A DNA stretch of 64,000 nucleotides, taken from the NCBI GenBank assembly GCA_041659105.1, contig JBAZYX010000004.1, forward strand, positions 1 to 64,000, read 5' to 3'. This DNA comes from CAIUKV01 sp041659105 (GTDB lineage Bacteria; Actinomycetota; Acidimicrobiia; IMCC26256; PALSA-555). The position numbers were made by a program, and so were the translations under genes. Of the stretch, positions 57,726-64,000 are shown piece after piece. The notes under the pieces are model-generated. The model did no database searches. It had not been told where the DNA came from and was given only the letters and a program-made list of their open reading frames with translations. How positions within the stretch are numbered: the first letter of the stretch is position 1; each line of letters opens with the position of its first letter.

Positions 57726-58804
57726 GCGACGTCCGCGCGCTCGCGCTGTACCTCCCGCAGTTCCACCCGATTCCGGAGAACGACGCGTGGTGGGGTCCCG
57801 GTTTCACCGAGTGGCGCAACGTCGTGCGTGCGAAGTCGCTGTTCCCGGGGCACTCCCAACCGCAGATCCCGGCCGACCTCGGCTTCTGCGACCTCCGGGT
57901 GTCCGAGACCCGCGAGGCGCAGGCGGCCCTGGCCCGCGAGCACGGGATCTCGGGGTTCGTCTACTACCACTACTGGTTCCAGGGTCGGCGCCTGCTCGAC
58001 CGTCCGTTCCGTGAGGTCCTCGAGTCGGGCCGGCCCGACTTCGGGTTCGCCCTGTGCTGGGCCAACGAGGACTGGACCCGGGCCTGGGACGGAGCATCGG
58101 GCGAGACGCTGGTCCGCCAGGACTACTCCCTCGAGGACGACCGCGCGCACATCCGGGAGCTCCTGCCGGCGTTCGCGGACCCGCGCTCCGTCCGGGTCGA
58201 CGGTCGGCCGCTGTTCCTCGTGTACACGGCGAGCCGGCTCCCGGAGCCGGAGCGCACCACGGACCTCTGGCGGGAGGAGGCCGTACGCGCGGGGATCGGC
58301 GACCTCTACCTGTGTCGGGTCGAGCACGACCAGGAGACGGGGGACCCGACCGCGATGGGCTTCGACGCCGCGATCGAGTTCCAGCCCGCGTTCGCCGAGC
58401 TCGGTCGCGCGCAGCGGCGCACCTTCGGGGCGCGGCTCCTCCGCCGCCTGCACCTGACCAACCAGGCGTACCGGTGGCACCGGATCTACGACTACGCCGC
58501 GGTGGTCGACCGCATGCTGGCGCGGCCCTCGGTCCCGTACAAGCGGTTCCCCTGCGTGAGCCCCGGCTGGGACAACACCCCGCGCCGGCGCCGCCAAGCC
58601 GTGATCTTCCGTGACTCGTCGCCGGGTGAGTACGAGCGCTGGCTCCGCGGCGCGATCGCGGACTTCGCGCCGTTCGGGCCGGGTGAGGACCTCGTGTTCG
58701 TGAACGCGTGGAACGAGTGGGCCGAGGGGAACCACCTCGAGCCGTGCCGGCAGTGGGGCCGCGGCTACCTGGAGGCGACCCGGCGGGTGCTCGGGGGCGG
58801 CTGA
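57722..58804 (+). CDS. WbsX-like (GH99-like) protein
   Basis: The 360-residue protein is a second WbsX-like member, without the N-terminal extension of the 53.3-kb copy. It has ALYLPQFHPIPENDAWWGPGF near residues 7-26, FVYYHYWFQGRRLLDRPF near 79-96, CWANEDWTRAWDG and VNAWNEWAEGNHLEPCRQWG near 327-346. It overlaps kdsA (ATGA), which ties it to the Kdo genes. Possible roles are hydrolysis or transfer of a mannose- or Kdo-containing oligosaccharide; this is inference. The gene ends 100 bases before the giant coiled-coil gene. Confidence 0.85.
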   Translation: MSDVRALALYLPQFHPIPENDAWWGPGFTEWRNVVRAKSLFPGHSQPQIPADLGFCDLRVSETREAQAALAREHGISGFVYYHYWFQGRRLLDRPFREVLESGRPDFGFALCWANEDWTRAWDGASGETLVRQDYSLEDDRAHIRELLPAFADPRSVRVDGRPLFLVYTASRLPEPERTTDLWREEAVRAGIGDLYLCRVEHDQETGDPTAMGFDAAIEFQPAFAELGRAQRRTFGARLLRRLHLTNQAYRWHRIYDYAAVVDRMLARPSVPYKRFPCVSPGWDNTPRRRRQAVIFRDSSPGEYERWLRGAIADFAPFGPGEDLVFVNAWNEWAEGNHLEPCRQWGRGYLEATRRVLGGG

Positions 58805-58892
58805 CACCGGTCGGTGCCGCCGGGCCGCGCCGCGGGTCGGGTGTGCCCTGTGTGGCTGGTGAGGTCAATCGACACCCGAAGACACGTTCTGC

Positions 58893-58898
58893 GATACT
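58893..58898 (+). promoter_or_regulatory. -10-like GATACT, leaderless geometry
   Basis: GATACT ends six bases before the GTG at 58905, and a TGN extension sits directly upstream (58890-58892). The first base departs from the TANNNT pattern of the other genes. Confidence 0.45.
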
Positions 58899-58904
58899 GC
58901 TTCG

Positions 58905-61900
58905 GTGCCTCCGCAGCGCCGCCCCCGACCCGACCCGTCGGATACCGATCAGGTTCCCGAGGTCGTCCTGGAGCCGGCGCGTCGTGGGCGGACCCGCCGC
59001 CCCGCGGAGCCCGCCGGTGCGGCCGCCGAGCCGCGCCGTCCTGCCGCGCCCACCCCGCCGCCCGTCCCCGAGGAGCTCGAGGCCGAGCCGGTGCTGGCGG
59101 CCGACCCGGCCCTGGCCGTCCCCACGCGGGCGTTCCAGCGGCTCGCCGAGCGTCGGGAGCTCCAGCTCTCCGCGTTGGCCGAGGCGCGCCGGGCCGAGAT
59201 GGAGGAGACCAGCGAGAAGGCCCGGCGGATGCTGGAGAAGGCCGTCGCCAAGCTGGTCGAGGCCGTGCAGGAGTCGGCCCAGGAGGCCCGGACCGAGATC
59301 CAGCAGTCGGCCGACGCGGAGCGCAAGGGCCTGGCCCGAGCGGTCGTCGACCGGATCGAGTCGGTCGAGGACGAGCTCGCCGCCGCGGTCGCGGCCCAGT
59401 CGGCCGTCCTCGAGCAGGCGCTGTCGGGCGCGCGCGCGACCCTGGGCGAGGAGGTCCTCGGTGCGCGCGCCGCGCTCGAGCAGGAGATCGCGCAAGCCCG
59501 TGGCGCGTTCGACCAGGTCGGCGTCGCGCGCGCCCAGCAGCTCGAGCAGCGCGCCCAGCTCCACCTGAAGAGCCTCGAGTCCACCTCCGAGCGCGAGCGC
59601 AAGCAGATCGGCGACGCGGCGGTCGCGGGGACGGCCATCGTCGAGGAGCGCACCGCTTCGCTCGACGACGAGCTCGCGTCGCGCGTCGACCACATCCTGT
59701 CCGACCGCAGCAGCGCGCTGAGCCGGCTCGTCGACCAGCTCCGCGAGTCCGAGCGCGCGGCCGACCTGCGCATCGCCGAGCTCGAGGGCCGCACGCGCGA
59801 GCTGCACGAGTCCGCGTCGTCGCGGCTCGCCGAGGTCGACGAGAAGGTCGAGCGCGCGCTGGCGCGGCTCGCCAACGCCACCGCCGAGCACAACGGCACG
59901 ATCGCCGAGGCGATCGCGGGCAGCGAGACCCAGGTCGGGGTGGTGCGCGACGCGGCGGCCAAGGCCGTCGCCGACGCCGCGGCAGCGCTCGAGGAGAAGG
60001 CCGCGACCCAGCTCGAAGGGTTCGAGCATGCGGTGGCCACCAGCCGCACGCAGACGATGCAGGCGCTCGCCGCCGTGCGCGAGCAGGTCGCCGCGCTCCG
60101 CCGCGAGACCGAGGAGACCCTCGCCGGCGGGCGCGCCGAGTTCGACGAGGCCACCGAGCGCGCCCGGGCCCAGGTCGAGGAGGCGGTGGCGCGCGTCGCG
60201 CACGCCACCACGGAGCACCGCGGCACCGTCGAGCAGGCCATCACCGCCACCACGAGCCAGGTCGCGTCGCTGCGCGAGGAGGCCGAGCGGGCCGTCACCG
60301 ACGCCACCCGCATGATGCGCCACACCGTCGACGGCCACGTCGCCGAGGTCGAGCAGGCCGCGGCCGCGAGCCGGGCGCAGGTCGAGGAGGCCGACGTTGC
60401 GCTCGCGGGCCGGTTGGAGGCGTTGCGGGAGGAAGCCCACACGGTGGTCGCCGACACGACCTCGGGACTGCTGCGCACGGTCGCCGGCCACGTGAGCGAG
60501 GTGGAGCAGGCGGTCGTGGACGGGCGGGCCCGGATGGGCGAGCGCCGGGCCGAGCTCGAACGCATGGCCGCCGCTGCGATGCAGTCGGTCGCGAGCGCCG
60601 GGGTCGCGCAGGTCGAGGCCGTCGACGTCCGCGCCGCCGAGCAGGTCGCCAAGCTGCACGCGGCCGCCACGGTGCAGCTCTCCGAGATGCAGGCCGAGGC
60701 CGAAGCGCACCGGGTGGTGCTCGACGAAGCCGTCGCCCGCATGCAGCTGCTCGAGCAGGAGACCGCCGAGCGGGTGGCCGACCTCGAGACGCGCGCCGCC
60801 GCGATCGCCGAGGCCACCGAGGCCCGGATGGCCGAGCGCCGGGCCGAGCTGGAGCGCTCCGCCGCGGTCGCGATGCAGAACGTGTCCGGGGCCGGCGTGC
60901 ACCAGGCCGAGACGGTCGAGGCGAAGGCGTCGGAGCTCATCGCCGAGATCAGCGCGGTGTCGGCCGCGCAGATCGCCGAGCTGCAGGCCCGGGCCAACGC
61001 CCAGCGCGAGCTGCTCGACGGCGTGGTCGCGCGCATGCAGCAGCTGGAGGAGGAGGCGGCGGGGCGCGTCACCGCGCTGGAGGTCCGCGCCACCGGCATC
61101 ACCGAGACCACCGAGGCGCAGCTGGCCGAGCGGCTCGCCGAGCTCGAGCAGCGCACCTCCGCGCGGGTCACCGACCTGCAGGCGCGCGCCGAGGGCATCG
61201 CGGAGAGCACCGCGATGCAGCTGGCCGAGCGTCGTTCGGAGCTCGAGCGCATCGCGGCCGCCGCGATGCAGACGCTCTCGGGAGCCGCGTCCACCCAGCT
61301 CGCCGAGCTGCAGGCCGAGGCCCAGTCCCACCGCGAGCTGCTCGACGGCGTGGTGCAGCGGATGCAGACGCTCGAGCAGCAGACCGCGGAACGCGTGGTC
61401 GACCTCGAGGCCCGCGCCGGGACGATCTCCGAGATCACCGCGGCCCAGCTCGCCGAGCTCGAGCGCAAGGCCGCCGTCAACGCGCAGGACGTCGCCGCCG
61501 CGGAGGAGCGCCTCGTGCGCGCCGTCGCGAGCAACAGCGGGCTCGTCGAGCAGGCGGTCGCGAAGGGCCGGGGCGACGTCGCCGGCATCGAGGAGGCCGT
61601 GCAGCAGGGCGTGCTCCGCGGCCTGGCCGAGATCGAGCAGCTCGAGGGCGCGTTCCAGCAGACCCTGGCCCGGAGCCAGGCCGACGCGAACCGCTTCGAG
61701 GGCGAGAACCAGCAGCGGCTGGCCGCCTGGCGCAGCGAGTTCGAGGCGCTGCGCCAGGACCTCGCGGCCGGGCTCGCCGACGCCGCGAACACCCGCCGCG
61801 CGGAGCTGGAGACCGCGCTCGCGTCCGGCGTCGCCCTGTTCGAGCAGTGGGCACAGCGCGCCCACGAGGCCGAGGCCGCGCTCCAGCAGGACACCAACGC

Positions 61901-62903
61901 CGCGGCCGACCGCCTCTCGCGGGCGCTGGCCGAGCACCGGGCCGAGCTCGACCGCGTCGCCCGCGACGGTGCCGCGCGTCTCGCCAGCGTCGCGCAGGCG
62001 CACGTCGAGCAGGAGGACCGCGTCGCGGCCGAGCACCGCGACCACCTCGAAGCCGCGCTCGCCGGCGCGAACACCGCACTCGACACCTGCGCCGTGCGCA
62101 CGCGTGAGCTCGAGGAGGCGGTGCAGGAGGCGGCGAAGGCGTCGGCCGAGCACCTTTCCCGTGTCCTGGCCGAGCGCAAGTCCGACCTCGACGCCTACGG
62201 GCGCGAGCGCGGCGAGGAGCTCGAGCGACTCGCGGCCGCGATCCACGGAGAGACCCGCCAGGTCGGCGAGGACCGCAAGGGCGAGCTGAAGGCCATCTCC
62301 ACCGCGATGGAGGACCAGGTCACCGCGGTCCTCGCGCTCGCGCAGGACGCCGACGCGCGCCTGGGTCGCCGGCTGGCCGAGCTCGAGCGCCAGCTCGAGG
62401 CGGCCCGGGTCGACTTCGACGAGATCGTGGCGTCGCAGCGCGGCGAGCTGCGGGGCATGGCGGTGCGGAGCACCGAGGAGTTCGACGACGCGCTCGCGCG
62501 CCGGGCCGAGGCCCTGGAGCGGCTCGTCGCCGACCGGATGGCGGGAATCGAGCTCGCGGTCGAGGAGGCCCGGCGCAGCCTCGAGGCCGTGCGGGCCGAG
62601 CAGGCGGCCGAGCTCACCCAGGTGGCCCGGCGTGGCGGCGCCGAGATGGAGGATCTCGTGCGGCGCATGCGCGAGGTCGAGGACTCCGTGGCCCAGCGTC
62701 TCGGCGACCTCGAGGCTCGGGCGGTGGAGAGCGGTGCCGCGCTCGAGGAGCTGCTCGCCCGGATGGGCGACGTCGCCCGGGCGTCCACCGTGCTGAACCG
62801 GGGCCCCGGCGGGGGCGGCGGGGGCGGCCAGGCCGAGCCCGGCGGCGGCACGCGGAATCGGAACCCCGGGGGCCAGCCCCCGCGGTCCGGGCAGCGTCGG
62901 TAG
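58905..62903 (+). CDS. giant Ala/Glu/Arg-rich coiled-coil protein
   Basis: The 1332-residue protein has a Pro/Arg-rich disordered N-terminus (about 1-75) and then one almost unbroken coiled coil (about 75-1295) of Ala, Glu, Arg, Gln and Val with few helix breakers. It ends in a Gly/Pro/Arg-rich disordered tail (about 1300-1332). Within it a module of roughly 100-130 residues repeats at about 543, 641 and 772. The module opens with AERRAELERxAAxAMQ and contains LLDGVVxRMQxLEQ. Composition and length resemble cytoskeletal scaffolds of actinobacteria, and it resembles the two shorter coiled-coil proteins at 30-32 kb. No signal peptide is visible. A role in polar organisation of glycan synthesis is only a hypothesis. 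Confidence 0.8.
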   Translation: MPPQRRPRPDPSDTDQVPEVVLEPARRGRTRRPAEPAGAAAEPRRPAAPTPPPVPEELEAEPVLAADPALAVPTRAFQRLAERRELQLSALAEARRAEMEETSEKARRMLEKAVAKLVEAVQESAQEARTEIQQSADAERKGLARAVVDRIESVEDELAAAVAAQSAVLEQALSGARATLGEEVLGARAALEQEIAQARGAFDQVGVARAQQLEQRAQLHLKSLESTSERERKQIGDAAVAGTAIVEERTASLDDELASRVDHILSDRSSALSRLVDQLRESERAADLRIAELEGRTRELHESASSRLAEVDEKVERALARLANATAEHNGTIAEAIAGSETQVGVVRDAAAKAVADAAAALEEKAATQLEGFEHAVATSRTQTMQALAAVREQVAALRRETEETLAGGRAEFDEATERARAQVEEAVARVAHATTEHRGTVEQAITATTSQVASLREEAERAVTDATRMMRHTVDGHVAEVEQAAAASRAQVEEADVALAGRLEALREEAHTVVADTTSGLLRTVAGHVSEVEQAVVDGRARMGERRAELERMAAAAMQSVASAGVAQVEAVDVRAAEQVAKLHAAATVQLSEMQAEAEAHRVVLDEAVARMQLLEQETAERVADLETRAAAIAEATEARMAERRAELERSAAVAMQNVSGAGVHQAETVEAKASELIAEISAVSAAQIAELQARANAQRELLDGVVARMQQLEEEAAGRVTALEVRATGITETTEAQLAERLAELEQRTSARVTDLQARAEGIAESTAMQLAERRSELERIAAAAMQTLSGAASTQLAELQAEAQSHRELLDGVVQRMQTLEQQTAERVVDLEARAGTISEITAAQLAELERKAAVNAQDVAAAEERLVRAVASNSGLVEQAVAKGRGDVAGIEEAVQQGVLRGLAEIEQLEGAFQQTLARSQADANRFEGENQQRLAAWRSEFEALRQDLAAGLADAANTRRAELETALASGVALFEQWAQRAHEAEAALQQDTNAAADRLSRALAEHRAELDRVARDGAARLASVAQAHVEQEDRVAAEHRDHLEAALAGANTALDTCAVRTRELEEAVQEAAKASAEHLSRVLAERKSDLDAYGRERGEELERLAAAIHGETRQVGEDRKGELKAISTAMEDQVTAVLALAQDADARLGRRLAELERQLEAARVDFDEIVASQRGELRGMAVRSTEEFDDALARRAEALERLVADRMAGIELAVEEARRSLEAVRAEQAAELTQVARRGGAEMEDLVRRMREVEDSVAQRLGDLEARAVESGAALEELLARMGDVARASTVLNRGPGGGGGGGQAEPGGGTRNRNPGGQPPRSGQRR

Positions 62904-62950
62904 GAACGCGAACCCGCCCGGACTGACCCTCCGGACGCGCGGGCGCCGCG

Positions 62951-62956
62951 TACGCT
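62951..62956 (+). promoter_or_regulatory. -10 hexamer TACGCT, leaderless geometry
   Basis: TACGCT ends six bases before GTG 62963, the start of a 13-codon leader ORF. Confidence 0.5.
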
Positions 62957-62962
62957 CTCACG

Positions 62963-63004
62963 GTGATTCTGCGGCTGGCGAGGATGCGTCGGAGGGCCGG
63001 CTGA
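62963..63004 (+). CDS. 13-residue leader peptide, probable
   Basis: GTG 62963 lies six bases behind a TACGCT hexamer, the leaderless arrangement of this genome, and opens a frame reading MILRLARMRRRAG before TGA 63002-63004. The next gene's ATG follows three bases later. The GGAGG that would serve that ATG lies inside this mini-ORF, so translation of the leader could control access to it. The Arg-rich content (5 of 13) could make it sensitive to arginine supply, but no attenuator hairpin is seen. Confidence 0.45.
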   Translation: MILRLARMRRRAG

Positions 63005-63007
63005 CCG

Positions 63008-64000
63008 ATGGCCTTTCGGGCCGCGATCGCGTTCTCCGTAGCCGTCCTGGCCGTGCTGCTCCTCGGCACGGTCCTGCGCCACCTCGCGCGGCGCCAGGGG
63101 CGGCTCTGGCCGCGCCGGTCGGGCGGCGCGGTGCTCGTCGTCGCGGCGCCGATCGGGCTCCTCGCCGCGAACGCGGTCCCGACGCGCGCGGTGGCCGTCG
63201 TCGCGGGTGCGATCGCATTGGCCGTCTTCGGTCTGATCCGTGACCGGTACACGGTGCCGCCGTGGGTGGTGGCGATCGTCATGGTCGGGGTCTCCGTGGC
63301 GGTCGCCCAGAGTGGCGTGCGCTTCCCGCTCGGCGGCGTGCCCGTGGTCGACTTCGTGTGGACCGTCGTGTGGCTCACGCTGGTCACGCTCGCGATCTCG
63401 AACTCGGGCAACGCCGACGGCCAGCTCCCGAGCCTCACGGCCGCTTCGACGATCGCCCTCGTGGCGCTCGCGGCCTTCGGATTCCAGTCGGCCGCGGCCA
63501 CGGTGTTCGCGGCGCTCATCGGCGCCCTGGTCGCGTTCCTCGCGTACAACCTCCGTCCGGCCTCCCTCTACGCCGGTCGCGTCGGCGCGCTCTTCGCCGG
63601 CTTCCTGATCGCCGGCGGCGCGCTCTGGGTCCGACCCTCGATCGGTCGGCCGGGCTCGCTCCTCGTCAGCGTCCTGATCGTCGGGGTGGCGCTGCTCGAC
63701 GGGCTGGTGGTGGTGCTGAGCCGCCTCCGGCGCGGGCGGCGGCTCACGGTGCGCGTCCGCGACCACCTCTCGCACCGCCTCGTGGCCGCGGGGCTCCGTC
63801 CGACCCGGACCATCCAGCTCCTCACGCTCGTGCAGCTCGCGCTCAGTGCGATCGCGGTGTTCGTCGGACGGGGAGTGCTGTCACTCGGGATCGGCGCGCT
63901 CGCCGGCGCCGGGCTGCTCCTCGCGCTCACGATCGGCGCGATGCGCGCCCGGATGCGCTCCGAACGCGAGCCGGGGTTCAGCTGGCGGGTGCGGCTCCTG
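63008..64000 (+). CDS. WecA/MraY-superfamily membrane protein with degraded motifs, partial
   Basis: At least 331 residues are present; the gene runs off the window edge. About ten membrane helices and the loop pattern follow polyprenyl-phosphate GlcNAc-1-phosphate transferases (GT4-type WecA/TagO), but the catalytic positions differ. The first Asp pair is R78-D79 (GLIRDRYTVPP), the N/DG loop is NSGNADGQLPS, the family GDxGS is G190-RVGA, and the HxHHRL loop is DHLSHRL (252-258). This suggests a non-catalytic or altered relative. The ATG has GGAGG 11 bases upstream inside the leader peptide. Confidence 0.7.
   Translation, partial: MAFRAAIAFSVAVLAVLLLGTVLRHLARRQGRLWPRRSGGAVLVVAAPIGLLAANAVPTRAVAVVAGAIALAVFGLIRDRYTVPPWVVAIVMVGVSVAVAQSGVRFPLGGVPVVDFVWTVVWLTLVTLAISNSGNADGQLPSLTAASTIALVALAAFGFQSAAATVFAALIGALVAFLAYNLRPASLYAGRVGALFAGFLIAGGALWVRPSIGRPGSLLVSVLIVGVALLDGLVVVLSRLRRGRRLTVRVRDHLSHRLVAAGLRPTRTIQLLTLVQLALSAIAVFVGRGVLSLGIGALAGAGLLLALTIGAMRARMRSEREPGFSWRVRLL

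Noticed and set aside
57804..62246. 1480-codon open frame on the minus strand, and another of 1076 codons at 58949-62179
   Set aside because: Both lie opposite the coiled-coil and WbsX-like genes. Their composition (Arg/Gly/Leu/His or Ser/Ala/Arg without motifs) is the mirror of a repetitive G+C-rich coding strand, and they lack plausible starts.

Overview
The window is a very G+C-rich, gene-dense chromosomal segment with strong G/C third-position bias, many GTG starts and many 4-base GTGA/ATGA gene overlaps. At least ten genes begin 6-9 bases after a TANNNT -10 hexamer with little or no leader. This is a typical actinobacterial architecture. I infer a member of the Actinomycetota, possibly Acidimicrobiia or a related deep lineage; no rRNA or other marker in the window fixes the genus. 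I saw no tRNA, rRNA, IS element, prophage or CRISPR array.

Left part (1-30 kb) is mostly housekeeping and accessory metabolism. It holds a USP/deacetylase pair, an overlapping glucosidase-GlgX pair for alpha-glucan breakdown, an SdsA-type sulfatase, a D-aminoacylase-type amidohydrolase, secreted proteins, a Pit phosphate transporter coupled to a PhoU-like partner, an MprAB-like two-component system, a secreted phosphoesterase, and a three-gene overlapping operon (membrane protein, HTTM-like protein, FAD oxidoreductase). A copper P-type ATPase survives only as a fused N-terminal/C-terminal scar at 19.9-20.3 kb.

Right part (30-64 kb) is a cell-surface glycan locus. Two Ala/Glu-rich coiled-coil proteins and a membrane-anchored Pro-rich protein precede a polymerase-like membrane protein and a Wzz/BY-kinase fusion. 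Next come GT2 and GT4 glycosyltransferases, an epimerase, three sulfotransferases, a 2OG-Fe(II) oxygenase, a DUF6473-like protein, two DUF115/sialyltransferase-like proteins (one fused to a GT8-type domain), a zinc-ribbon methyltransferase and two WbsX-like (GH99-like) proteins. The locus closes with a 1332-residue coiled-coil protein and a WecA/MraY-superfamily membrane protein whose catalytic motifs are degraded.

The most striking content is a complete CMP-Kdo pathway inside this locus: KdsD-like isomerase (41.0 kb), a KdsB-KdsC fusion (55.6 kb) and a Cys-type KdsA (56.9 kb). Kdo is classically a Gram-negative LPS/capsule sugar, so a Kdo-containing, probably sulfated envelope polymer is the main hypothesis. 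The two DUF115-like proteins are reasonable candidates for the CMP-Kdo-using transferase. Three decayed partial copies of neighbouring genes (44.4, 48.3 and 55.4 kb) show that the locus evolves by duplication and collapse. A chain of overlapping 4-codon mini-ORFs made by an 11-bp tandem repeat leads into the kdsD-like start.
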